NCBI GenBank assembly: GCA_902545035.1
Contig: CACCEJ010000001.1
Span: 1 to 64,000 of the forward strand
Source: an uncultured Pelagibacteraceae bacterium
GTDB lineage: Bacteria > Pseudomonadota > Alphaproteobacteria > Pelagibacterales > Pelagibacteraceae
Direction: 5' to 3'
DNA: 64,000 bases
The position numbers were made by a program, and so were the translations under genes. A model generated the notes under the pieces. It made no database searches. It had not been told where the DNA came from and saw nothing but the letters and a program-made list of their open reading frames with translations. Of this stretch, positions 55,866 to 64,000 are shown one piece after another; within the stretch, counting starts at the first letter, position 1; every line of letters begins with the position of its first letter.

Positions 55866-57000
55866 ATTGATTATCCTCAATACTATAGAAATTTAATTGA
55901 TGCGTAATTATATTTTTATTTATTTCAAAAATTCCTATTTTTCCTTTAAATTTATTTTTTTTGTAAAATATATTTTTTGAAATCTTAAAATCATTTTCTA
56001 AAATTAAAAAATAAATTAAGCCAATCAAATCATAACTTAAAAACGATAGTTGGTCACCATCCTGGCCATAATTATTCTTAAAATCAATTAAAAATGTTTC
56101 ATAATTATTTTTATTTATGGATGGAAAATATATTGGATGAAGAGAGGTCTCTTTCAAAAGAGAATTATCAAACCATTGGTTTAAGGTAATGTATTTAATT
56201 CTTTTTGAGGAAACATCTGTATATAGCAATGATGTAGCCACGCTTTTCAAATTTTCATCAAAATCAGCTATTACAACTGAATCAAAGTCAATATTTCCCA
56301 GTGTGTCCCTTTTCTTAAGGTTTTGAATTTTTTTATCTTTATCTTTAAATGATAAACCTTCTATCCTTTTTATTTCATCTTGAAGATTTTTTTTTCTTAT
56401 TTGATATCTTGTTAGATCCTCTATTTGTTTTGTAAGTTTAGTTGGTTCTCTATCGTAATAAAATATGTCTTTATGTTTTATCTTCGTTTTTTTAACTGCA
56501 ATTTCTATTTCTTTTTTAAATTCTGACCTTGGAATTAAAAAAACACTTTTCGACAAATTATTTTTATTGTTAAATTTTTTTATTGTCTGTATTTGTGAAA
56601 TTGCATTCACACCTGCGCTAATAACATTTTTAGGATTATCAATTAATTTATTTGTGAATGAAATGAAAATAACATCTTTTAAATCATCGAGATATTTATT
56701 GCTTTCATTAAATACTGGTCCTAAAATAATTCTTACTCCTTCTTGATATAATTCCTTAGAAACTTTTAGTGCATTTATAGGATTCGATTTTGTGTCTCTC
56801 GGAAGAATCTCTATTTTTTTATCATCAATCGTATTAACTGCCATTCTTATTGATTTAATAATTTTTTGACCAATGAGCGAATTTTCGCCACTTAAAGGAA
56901 CGATTAATCCAATTTTAATTTTTTCTTCTGAGTAAGCACTTTTATTTAAAGCGAGGATTATTGCAGCTCCACATAAAAGGAATTTAATAAAAGTTTTCAT
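55849..57000 (-). CDS. LppC/LpoA-like periplasmic binding-fold protein
   Basis: A 383-aa exported protein: signal peptide ending near SAYSEE, then a type I periplasmic-binding fold (IKIGLIVPLSGENSLIGQKIIKSIRMA; VRIILGPVFNESNK). The middle holds a charged coiled-coil insert (residues ~190-240). In many Proteobacteria the gene divergent from rsmI is LpoA/LppC, an activator of penicillin-binding proteins, and here it also faces rsmI. No lipobox is evident, so it may be soluble. A plain ABC binding protein is the alternative; no permease is nearby. Confidence 0.75.
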   Translation of the reverse strand: MKTFIKFLLCGAAIILALNKSAYSEEKIKIGLIVPLSGENSLIGQKIIKSIRMAVNTIDDKKIEILPRDTKSNPINALKVSKELYQEGVRIILGPVFNESNKYLDDLKDVIFISFTNKLIDNPKNVISAGVNAISQIQTIKKFNNKNNLSKSVFLIPRSEFKKEIEIAVKKTKIKHKDIFYYDREPTKLTKQIEDLTRYQIRKKNLQDEIKRIEGLSFKDKDKKIQNLKKRDTLGNIDFDSVVIADFDENLKSVATSLLYTDVSSKRIKYITLNQWFDNSLLKETSLHPIYFPSINKNNYETFLIDFKNNYGQDGDQLSFLSYDLIGLIYFLILENDFKISKNIFYKKNKFKGKIGIFEINKNIITHQLNFYSIEDNQFKKIF

Positions 57001-57036
57001 TTTAGTTTTAATAATATAATTAAATAAATAATTTAT

Positions 57037-57888
57037 ATGAATTCAAATAATAATAAATTTAAACCTGGGCTATATTGTGTTGCTACGCCAATAGGAAATA
57101 TGGGAGATATTTCCTTCAGAGCAATTGAAACCTTAAGAAAATCAGATTTAATCTTATGTGAAGATACAAGAGTATCAAAAAATATTCTAAAAAAATTCGA
57201 AATAAATAAAAAAATAATTTCAAATCATAAATTTAACGAAACTAAAAATTTAAAATTAGTAATAGATCTTCTTAAAAATAAAAAAATAGTATCATTAGTT
57301 TCAGATGCTGGTACACCAGCTATTTCTGATCCTGGAAGAATACTTGTAAAAGAATGCATAAAAAATGGAATTGATATTTTTCCAATTCCTGGTGCATCTG
57401 CATTAAGTGCAGCAATATCAATAAGTGGATTTTCTGATAATTTTTACTTTTGTGGGTTTTTACCTGAAAAACAAAACCAAATTAGAAACTTATTTCAGAA
57501 TTTATCAAGTCTTGAGTGTTCAATCGCATTTTTTATATCACCTAATAAACTAAGTAAAAGAGTTAACGATATTAAAGAATTCTTCTTGAATAGAGAAATA
57601 CTAATTTGTAGGGAAATTAGCAAATATCACGAAGAATACATTAGATCACCTGTAAAAGAATTATCAAAAATTAATTTTTCGAGAAAAGGTGAAATAACAG
57701 TTGTTATTTCTGAGATGAAAAAAGAAAGATTAAGTTTCAAAGAACTTGAAGAATCAGATAAAAAAAAAATTAACAAATTAATTAAAAAAATGTCTATTAA
57801 AGATATTGTAAAAAAAGTTGCCGAAGAAAGAAAAATCTCAAAAAAAATCATCTATAATTACTGTCTTCAAATAAAGAATGAGAATTAG
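57037..57888 (+). CDS. rsmI: 16S rRNA 2'-O-methyltransferase RsmI
   Basis: A SAM-dependent enzyme that methylates the ribose of C1402, 283 aa. The tetrapyrrole-methylase fold shows LYCVATPIGNMGDISFRAIETL, CEDTRVSKNI, VSDAGTPAISDPG and PIPGASALSAAIS. The C-terminal helical domain is intact. It overlaps the BON lipoprotein gene by 11 nt; the yraN gene often found between them is missing. Confidence 0.97.
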   Translation: MNSNNNKFKPGLYCVATPIGNMGDISFRAIETLRKSDLILCEDTRVSKNILKKFEINKKIISNHKFNETKNLKLVIDLLKNKKIVSLVSDAGTPAISDPGRILVKECIKNGIDIFPIPGASALSAAISISGFSDNFYFCGFLPEKQNQIRNLFQNLSSLECSIAFFISPNKLSKRVNDIKEFFLNREILICREISKYHEEYIRSPVKELSKINFSRKGEITVVISEMKKERLSFKELEESDKKKINKLIKKMSIKDIVKKVAEERKISKKIIYNYCLQIKNEN

Positions 57889-58471
57889 AAAAGTTATATT
57901 ACTATTTGGTTTCATTATACTTACTGGCTGTGTTGGTTATTCCTCGACAGGAGTTTTGGGAACTGGTGTTTCAATTGCTTTGGATCCAAGAAGTCTTGGC
58001 ACACAAATAGACGATTCCATTATGCAACAAAATTTAAGAGGTAAATTACTGTCAGTTGATAAAAGTTTTATTATTTCTGTGAAAACAAAAATCCTTGATG
58101 GAAGAATATTTCTTACAGGAAAAGTAAATTCAGTTGAAGATAAACTGAAAATAACAAAGTTAGCATGGGAAGTTAAAGGTGCTAGATCAGTTAAAAATGA
58201 TCTTCGAATAAAAGAAAAGTTTAATTTTAAAAGATCTGCAAAAGATTTACTTATAACCTCACAATTAAGAGCAGCACTAATTGGCAGCAAAGAAATTAAA
58301 GCAGTTAATTACAATATCGATACTTATAAAAAAAAAATTTATATCTATGGTATAGCTCAAAATAAAGCTGAAAGAGATGAAGTAACTAAAGAGGCAAAAC
58401 AAATTCTAGACGTTGAGGATGTGATAGCTAGTATTTTTTTGGTTGATGATTTAAGAGTAATAAAAAAATAA
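57878..58471 (+). CDS. BON-domain lipoprotein (DolP/YraP-like)
   Basis: A 197-aa lipoprotein: N-terminal leader and lipobox IILTGCVGYSS, then two BON domains (residues ~50-115 and ~120-190), seen in DGRIFLTGKVNSVEDKLKITKLAWEVKGARSVKNDL and KKIYIYGIAQNKAERDEVTKEA. The arrangement matches DolP (YraP), an outer-membrane integrity protein often encoded beside rsmI. It ends 8 nt before the convergent maeB. Confidence 0.88.
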   Translation: MRIRKVILLFGFIILTGCVGYSSTGVLGTGVSIALDPRSLGTQIDDSIMQQNLRGKLLSVDKSFIISVKTKILDGRIFLTGKVNSVEDKLKITKLAWEVKGARSVKNDLRIKEKFNFKRSAKDLLITSQLRAALIGSKEIKAVNYNIDTYKKKIYIYGIAQNKAERDEVTKEAKQILDVEDVIASIFLVDDLRVIKK

Positions 58472-58479
58472 AAATCTCT

Positions 58480-60768
58480 TTAATTTGATTTTTTATAGTC
58501 AATAACTCCTGCTGAATAAGCTGCTACAGATGCTAAATTTAATATTTCTGAGGTTGATGATCTTAAAGGAGCAATTTCGATAGGTTGAGCAAGACCAATT
58601 AATAATGGACCAATAACTTTAGCTCCACCTAAAGTTTTCATAATTTTGTATGATATTGCTGCACTATGTTGGCCAGGCATTATTAAAATATTTGCTTTTC
58701 CCACTATTTCTGAAAATGGATATAAATCGGAATATTCTGAATCAAGAGCAACATCTGGCTGCATGTCACCGTCAAATATAAAATCAACTTTTCTTTTTTT
58801 TAATATTTCTACTGCATCCCTTATATGTTTCGTTCTGCTAGTAATTGGTTGACCAAATGTTGAATGGGATAAAAAGGCTACTTTTGGATTAAATCCGAAC
58901 AGTCTTACCACCCTTGCTGCTGAAACGGCCATATCAGCTAATTCTTCAGAAGTAGGATACTCATTTACAGAGGTATCTCCTATAAAAACAGTTTTACCTT
59001 TGCTAACAACCATATTTAAGCCAAACATAATCTCACCTTCTCTAGGAGGAATTACTTTTTTAATTTTATCTAATGATTGAGAATATCGTCTTGTATTTCC
59101 AGTCACCATTGCATCTGCATCCCCACATTCAACCATACAAGATGACCAAATCACTCTGTCATTTCTAATCATTCTATCACAATCTCTTTCAAGTAAACCT
59201 TGTTCTCTATGCATTTTTTTAAAGAGAAACTTAACATATTTGTTTCTCATTTTTTTGTCCGTTGAATTTACGATTTTAATGTCAAGATTTTCTCCGTAAC
59301 CAATTTCCTTTAATCTTTGTTTAACAATGTTTTCCTTTGCAACAATTATGGGAGTCCCCAATCCACTATTTTTGAATGCTATTGCAGCTTTAAGAGTGTT
59401 TTCATCTTCACCATCAGCAAATACAACAGTTTTTTGATTTTTTTTGACCTTAGAATTTATTCCTTGTAGTATAGTAACTGATGGATCTAATCTTTGTTTT
59501 AATTGTTCACCATATAAATTAAAATTTTCAATTTTCCTTCTTGCGACTCCACTTTGTATTGCAGCTTTTGCTACTGCAACTGGAATTACACTGATTAGCC
59601 TTGGGTCAAATGTAGATGGAATTATATAATCTTTTCCATATTTTGGTCGATCTCCCCCCATTGCTGCAGCAACTTCATCAGGAACTCTTTCTCTTGCTAA
59701 TTTTGCAATTGCATGAGCAGCTGCAATTTTCATTTCCTCGTTTATTGTTTTTGCTCGTACATCAAGAGCTCCCCTGAATATGTATGGAAAACCAATTAAA
59801 TTATTTACTTGATTTGCATAATCCGATCTACCTGTTGCAATTATTGCATCTTTTCTAATTTTGTAAGCTTCCTCAGGTAGAATTTCTGGATCAGGGTTAG
59901 CGCATGCAAAAATAATTGGATTTTTTGCCATTCTTTTAATCATCTCTTTCTTTAAAATTCCAGCTGATGATAAACCTAAAAAAACATCTGCATCTTCTAA
60001 TGCATCGTACAGATTCTTATTTTTTGTTTTTTTTGCATATTTTAATTTCCACTTATTTAAACCTTTTCTATTAGAATTAATCACTCCTTTACTATCTATC
60101 ATTGTTAAATTATTTTTTTGAACACCTAATTTTATAAATAAGTCCGAGCATGCCATTGCAGATGCACCTGCACCATTTACAACAACTTTAATTTTTGAAA
60201 TTTTTTTTTTTGTAATATGCACTGAATTGATTAAAGCTGCAGAAGTAATAATTGCTGTTCCATGTTGATCATCATGAAACACTGGTATATCTAGTATTTC
60301 TTTTAGATTATCCTCAATCATGAAACATTCTGGAGCAGCGATATCCTCAAGATTAATACCTCCAAAACTAACAGCAAAATTTTTAATGCTGTTGACTATT
60401 TCTTTAGGATCTTTGCTATCAATTTCTAAATCAATAGCATCTATATCTGCAAATCTTTTAAATAAAACTGCCTTACCTTCCATCACTGGTTTTGATGCAA
60501 TTGCCCCAAGGTTTCCCAATCCTAAAATTGCAGATCCATTACTTATTACCGCAACTAAATTTCCTTTAGTTGTATAATCATATGCTAGATCAGGATTTCT
60601 ATGAATTTCTTTAACGGGAGCTGCTACACCCGGTGAATAAGCTAATGCTAGATCTCTTTTTGATGTCATTGGTTTAGATGAATTAATCTCAATCTTGCCA
60701 GATTTATTTGATTTATGAAATTCAAGGGCTTCTTTATCAGAATAATGTTCAATTTTATTTTTTTTCAT
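58480..60768 (-). CDS. maeB: Malic enzyme with C-terminal phosphotransacetylase-like domain
   Basis: A 762-aa two-domain protein. The malic-enzyme half has LALAYSPGVAAPVKEI, GNLVAVISNGSAILGLGNLG, HDDQHGTAIITSAAL and VVNGAGASAMACSDL. From about residue 430 a phosphotransacetylase-like domain follows (VVFADGEDENTLKAAIAFK, EYSDLYPFSEIVGKANILIMPGQHSA). The enzyme oxidatively decarboxylates malate to pyruvate with NADP; the second domain is usually regulatory. With mtkAB-mcl it gives this genome two malate-consuming routes within the window. Confidence 0.96.
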   Translation of the reverse strand: MKKNKIEHYSDKEALEFHKSNKSGKIEINSSKPMTSKRDLALAYSPGVAAPVKEIHRNPDLAYDYTTKGNLVAVISNGSAILGLGNLGAIASKPVMEGKAVLFKRFADIDAIDLEIDSKDPKEIVNSIKNFAVSFGGINLEDIAAPECFMIEDNLKEILDIPVFHDDQHGTAIITSAALINSVHITKKKISKIKVVVNGAGASAMACSDLFIKLGVQKNNLTMIDSKGVINSNRKGLNKWKLKYAKKTKNKNLYDALEDADVFLGLSSAGILKKEMIKRMAKNPIIFACANPDPEILPEEAYKIRKDAIIATGRSDYANQVNNLIGFPYIFRGALDVRAKTINEEMKIAAAHAIAKLARERVPDEVAAAMGGDRPKYGKDYIIPSTFDPRLISVIPVAVAKAAIQSGVARRKIENFNLYGEQLKQRLDPSVTILQGINSKVKKNQKTVVFADGEDENTLKAAIAFKNSGLGTPIIVAKENIVKQRLKEIGYGENLDIKIVNSTDKKMRNKYVKFLFKKMHREQGLLERDCDRMIRNDRVIWSSCMVECGDADAMVTGNTRRYSQSLDKIKKVIPPREGEIMFGLNMVVSKGKTVFIGDTSVNEYPTSEELADMAVSAARVVRLFGFNPKVAFLSHSTFGQPITSRTKHIRDAVEILKKRKVDFIFDGDMQPDVALDSEYSDLYPFSEIVGKANILIMPGQHSAAISYKIMKTLGGAKVIGPLLIGLAQPIEIAPLRSSTSEILNLASVAAYSAGVIDYKKSN

Positions 60769-60817
60769 AAATTAAATTAATTATACTATTAAGGTAAATT
60801 TAGGACTAATATGATTT

Positions 60818-62347
60818 ATGAACCTAATTAAGTCAACAAGCACGTTCAGTCTATTTGTTTTACTAAGTAGGGTTCTTGGTTACATTAGAGATTTTTTCAT
60901 AGCTATATACCTTGGATCTGGGCCTTTAGCAGATGCTTTCTTTGTTGCCTTTAGAATTCCAAACACTTTTAGAAGATTATTTTCAGAGGGTACCTTTAAC
61001 GCAGCTTTTGTTCCTTCTTATTCATCAGAATTAATTAAAGGCAATAAAACTGCAAACTCATTTGCAAACGTAATCTTTAATTTATTATTACTAGGTTTGT
61101 TTTTTACAATTTTATTAATTGAAATATTTATGCCATTGTTTATTAAAATAATTGCACCAGGATTTTCAAATGACTCTGAAAAATATAATATTGCAATCGA
61201 TTTAACCAGAATTACTTTCCCATTTTTATTTTTTATATGTCTTGCATCTTTTTTTTCAGCAATTTTAAATTCTCATAATAAGTTTGCAGCTGCAGCTGCA
61301 GCACCAATAATTCTAAATATATTACTAATTATTTGTTTGTTGTACGCTGAAAATTTAAATGATGATTTAGTTTATTACATGTCTTACACTGTAACTATAG
61401 CTGGATTTCTACAATTTTTATTTTTATTAATATTTGTAAGAAAATACTTTATAATTAATCTTAATTTTAGTTTTAAAATTAATGAAAAAGTTAGAAAATT
61501 TTTCACTAAACTCTTACCAAGTATATTCTCATCTGGTGTAACCCAAATAAATATATTTGTTGGAACAATCATTGCATCCTTTCAAGTAAGTGCAGTGTCA
61601 TACTTGTATTATGCCGACAGAATTTATCAGATAAATTTGGCAATTGCTGGTATTGCTATAAGCACCGTAATATTGCCTAACTTAAGCCGACATATAAAAA
61701 ATAATAATTCTTTAAAGACTATAGAGCTTCAAAACAAAGCTTTAGAGCTTAGTTTATTTTTAAGTTTACCCGCATCTCTTGCTTTAATTGTTGGCTCAGA
61801 GCAAATAACATCTGCTTTATTTGGTTATGGTTCTTTCGATCAAGAAAGCGTTAATAATTCTGCAAGAGCGTTGTTCTATTTTTCAATAGGTCTTCCAGCA
61901 TTTTCCATGATAAAAATATTTTCAACCTTTTTATTTGCTAGAAATGATACCAAAACACCTTTTAAGTTTTCATTAATTTCTGTAATTCTTAATATAATAA
62001 TAAGTTTAACTTTATTTTCTCGTGTTGGATTTATAATTATACCAATAGCGACAACGATTTCTTCCTGGTTTAATGGTATCATTTTATTAATATTTGTATT
62101 GAGCAAAAATTACTTTAAGTTTAGCTCAAATTTTATAATCCAAATAACAAAGATTATTTTTTCTAATATAATTGCGATTTTAATATTTTATTTTTTAATA
62201 ACTTTACTAGCGAGTCCTTTAGAGTATGCAAATAGTTTTAAATTTATTTTTATTGTTTTTATTGTTTTATTAACTTTAGTGTCATACATTGGGATCTCTA
62301 TAATTATAAAAGCCTTTAAAATTTCAGATATTAATTTAAAGTATTAA
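60818..62347 (+). CDS. murJ: Lipid II flippase MurJ
   Basis: A 509-aa polytopic protein with about 13-14 hydrophobic helices. The N terminus TFSLFVLLSRVLGYIRDFFIAIYLG, the motif ADAFFVAFRIPNTFRRLFSEGTFNAAFVP and TQINIFVGTIIAS mark the MviN/MurJ family. It flips the peptidoglycan precursor across the inner membrane. It directly precedes trpS, an order seen in other Alphaproteobacteria. Confidence 0.97.
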   Translation: MNLIKSTSTFSLFVLLSRVLGYIRDFFIAIYLGSGPLADAFFVAFRIPNTFRRLFSEGTFNAAFVPSYSSELIKGNKTANSFANVIFNLLLLGLFFTILLIEIFMPLFIKIIAPGFSNDSEKYNIAIDLTRITFPFLFFICLASFFSAILNSHNKFAAAAAAPIILNILLIICLLYAENLNDDLVYYMSYTVTIAGFLQFLFLLIFVRKYFIINLNFSFKINEKVRKFFTKLLPSIFSSGVTQINIFVGTIIASFQVSAVSYLYYADRIYQINLAIAGIAISTVILPNLSRHIKNNNSLKTIELQNKALELSLFLSLPASLALIVGSEQITSALFGYGSFDQESVNNSARALFYFSIGLPAFSMIKIFSTFLFARNDTKTPFKFSLISVILNIIISLTLFSRVGFIIIPIATTISSWFNGIILLIFVLSKNYFKFSSNFIIQITKIIFSNIIAILIFYFLITLLASPLEYANSFKFIFIVFIVLLTLVSYIGISIIIKAFKISDINLKY

Positions 62348-62350
62348 TTG

Positions 62351-63352
62351 ATGACCAAAAAAATATTTTCTGGTGTTCAGCCAACAGGCAATCTCCATTT
62401 GGGTAACTACCTAGGTGCAATCAAAAATTTTGTTGAATTAAATAACGATAAAGAAAATGATTGTATATTTTGTGTTGTAGATTTACATGCTATAACTGTT
62501 AAACAGGATAAATATCAATTAAAGAGTAATATCCGCGAAACAGCTGCAACTTTTATTGCGAGCGGAATTGATCCAAGTAAAAGTATTATATTTAATCAAT
62601 CAGAAGTTCCTGCTCATGCTGAAGGTTCTTGGATTTTAAGTTGCATGGCTCCAATGGGTTGGCTCAATAGAATGACTCAATTTAAAGAAAAAGCTGGAAA
62701 AGATAAAGAAAAGGCATCTGTGGGCCTTTATATTTATCCTGTTTTAATGGCAAGTGATATATTGCTTTATGATGCTACACATGTTCCTGTTGGAGAAGAT
62801 CAAAAACAACATTTGGAGTTAACAAGAGATATAGCACATAAATTTAATAAAGACTTTAAATGTGATGATTTTTTAAAAGTTCCTGAACCATTAATAAAGG
62901 AGAATTTCTCAAGAATAATGAGTTTAAAAGATGGTTTGAAAAAAATGAGTAAGTCAGATCCATCTGATTTGAGTAGAATTAATTTGACAGACTCTAAAGA
63001 TGAAATTGTTAACAAAGTTAAAAAGGCAAAAACTGACTCTTTTCCAATTCCAAATGATGAGGAAAAATTAAAAAGTAGGCCTGAAGCTGAAAACCTATTA
63101 GGTATCTTCTCAAGTATTTCAAACCAAACTTTGGGGAAAACTTTAGATGAATTTGGAGGTAAAAATTTTTCAGACTTAAAAGTTCAATTAGCTGAAATTT
63201 TATCAAGTAAAATTTCTCCGATTTCAGAAGAAATAAAAAAGTTAACTAATGATCAACAATATTTAGATAACATTCTGTTAGAAGGGGCAAACAAAGCAAA
63301 CGAAATTGCTCGAAAAAAGATACTAGAAATAAAGAAAATTATAGGCTTTTAA
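62351..63352 (+). CDS. trpS: Tryptophanyl-tRNA synthetase
   Basis: A class I synthetase of 333 aa. The N terminus KIFSGVQPTGNLHLGNYLGAIKNF holds the HIGH-type motif, MASDILLYDATHVPVGEDQKQHLELTRDIA is typical, and the KMSKS loop is KKMSKSDPSD. The ORF track starts at a TTG (62348); the ATG 3 nt later is the likely start. It lies 3 nt after murJ. Confidence 0.98.
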   Translation: MTKKIFSGVQPTGNLHLGNYLGAIKNFVELNNDKENDCIFCVVDLHAITVKQDKYQLKSNIRETAATFIASGIDPSKSIIFNQSEVPAHAEGSWILSCMAPMGWLNRMTQFKEKAGKDKEKASVGLYIYPVLMASDILLYDATHVPVGEDQKQHLELTRDIAHKFNKDFKCDDFLKVPEPLIKENFSRIMSLKDGLKKMSKSDPSDLSRINLTDSKDEIVNKVKKAKTDSFPIPNDEEKLKSRPEAENLLGIFSSISNQTLGKTLDEFGGKNFSDLKVQLAEILSSKISPISEEIKKLTNDQQYLDNILLEGANKANEIARKKILEIKKIIGF

Positions 63353-63391
63353 AATTCTTTAAATTTTAAAATTTATAGTTATATAAATAAT

Positions 63392-63934
63392 ATGTTCATT
63401 CAAACTCAAGAAACACCAAATCCAAATTCATTGAAGTTTATACCTGGTAAAGGTGTATCAAATGATGGGCCCTATGAATTTTTAAACGAAAGTCAAACTG
63501 AAATTCCATTATTAAAAGACATTTTATCGATTAACGGCGTAACTGGAATATTTTTAAGTGAAGATTTTTTATCAATTAATAAATCTCAAGATGAAAAATG
63601 GGAAAACATAAAGCATATAGTTATTTCTCATTTAAATGAATACTATGAAAATGGTAATGAATTTATAATAAATAAAAATACTCCACCAAATGATTTGAAA
63701 GATTATGGAGAGATAGAAAAAAAAATAATCAGGATCCTAGAGACCAAAATTAGACCTGCGGTTGCAAGAGATGGAGGAGATATAACTTTTAAAGAGTTTA
63801 AAGATGGAAAAGTCACAGTTGTATTAAAAGGAAGCTGCTCAGGATGTCCATCTTCAACCCAAACTTTAAAACAGGGTGTACAAAATTTACTTTGTCATTA
63901 TATACCTGAAGTTAATGAAGTTTTAGCTGTATAA
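63392..63934 (+). CDS. NifU-family Fe-S scaffold/carrier (Nfu type)
   Basis: A 180-aa protein with an N-terminal Nfu domain (FIQTQETPNPNSLKFIPGKGV) and a C-terminal NifU-like domain with the cluster-binding CSGCPSS near residue 150, within ARDGGDITFKEFKDGKVTVVLKGSCSGC. It carries or delivers iron-sulfur clusters to target proteins such as Nth. The murJ-trpS-nfu order recurs in Alphaproteobacteria, though a universal stress gene often found between is absent. Confidence 0.95.
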   Translation: MFIQTQETPNPNSLKFIPGKGVSNDGPYEFLNESQTEIPLLKDILSINGVTGIFLSEDFLSINKSQDEKWENIKHIVISHLNEYYENGNEFIINKNTPPNDLKDYGEIEKKIIRILETKIRPAVARDGGDITFKEFKDGKVTVVLKGSCSGCPSSTQTLKQGVQNLLCHYIPEVNEVLAV

Positions 63935-63975
63935 TATCCTCACTATCATTTATAAAGAATAATTGGAGTTACATT

Positions 63976-64000
63976 GTGAAAAAAAAAAACAGAAAAAACC
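63976..64000 (+). CDS. Possible start of next gene (cut by window edge)
   Basis: A GTG at 63976 is preceded by GGAG at 63965-63968, a good ribosome-binding site at normal distance. The frame is open to the edge and gives a very basic start, MKKKNRKN. Only eight codons are visible, so neither the gene nor its function can be confirmed. Confidence 0.3.

Noticed and set aside
1-64000. CRISPR arrays, insertion sequences, prophage genes
   Set aside because: No regularly spaced repeats, transposase motifs or phage structural genes were seen; the many short A/T runs are base composition only.

Overview
The window is a very AT-rich, tightly packed alphaproteobacterial chromosome segment. Gene content, gene order and protein style (short genes, Lys/Ile/Asn-rich proteins, overlapping starts and stops, almost no intergenic DNA) point to the SAR11 clade (Pelagibacterales). 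This is inferred from sequence character and synteny; no rRNA is present to confirm it. All names come from reading the translations, with no database search.

Layout. 1-3690: a surface-glycan-like accessory stretch with a TPR gene cut by the left edge, tRNA-Gly(GCC) and two TPR-sulfotransferases. 3717-8146: a LON-domain protein, a UbiH-like hydroxylase, ftsK and lolA. 8139-15893 (minus): one long apparent operon, hisB-hisH-(polysaccharide-lyase-like)-hisA-hisF-hisE-mcl-mtkA-mtkB-hinT-GNAT. It joins histidine synthesis to a probable malate-CoA ligase/malyl-CoA lyase module. 15985-17872: hslVU. 17879-24198: smr, a Tim44-like gene, fxsA, secB-like, dnaQ, coaE, aroE, a second polysaccharide-lyase-like gene, maf and the PEP-synthase regulator.

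24199-24482 is a gene-free AT-rich gap with DnaA-box-like sequences between the PEP-synthase regulator and hemE. By synteny with Caulobacter and Rickettsia it is the best candidate for the chromosomal origin. On its right lie hemE-hemH-hemJ-rho, an inserted glycosyltransferase/sulfotransferase pair, mnmE-mnmG-rsmG-parA-parB (with a perfect parS inside rsmG), holA, lptE, leuS and a DUF3576-type lipoprotein. Genes on either side mostly point away from the gap, as expected for bidirectional replication.

41278-42210 encodes a major porin followed by the clearest intrinsic terminator. Then come a ThiE/TenI-like gene and yggS (back-to-back starts in one palindrome), an L,D-transpeptidase, a degenerate response regulator, a TPR-methyltransferase and a tiny arfA-like ribosome-rescue gene missed by the ORF track. 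The rest is a PfkB kinase, nth, dapB, an FG-GAP/ASPIC secreted protein with a Cys-rich partner, dnaJ/dnaK/grpE, rdgB, an LpoA-like protein, rsmI, a BON lipoprotein, malic enzyme-PTA, murJ, trpS and a NifU-family gene. A new reading frame may begin at the right edge.

The most interesting points are the mtkAB-mcl module inside a his operon, the putative oriC with nearby parS, the minimal ArfA, two secreted lyase-like paralogues embedded in housekeeping operons, the GC-rich island upstream of the tRNA-Gly promoter, and the unrecognised Cys-rich secreted protein. I saw no CRISPR array, insertion sequence or prophage.
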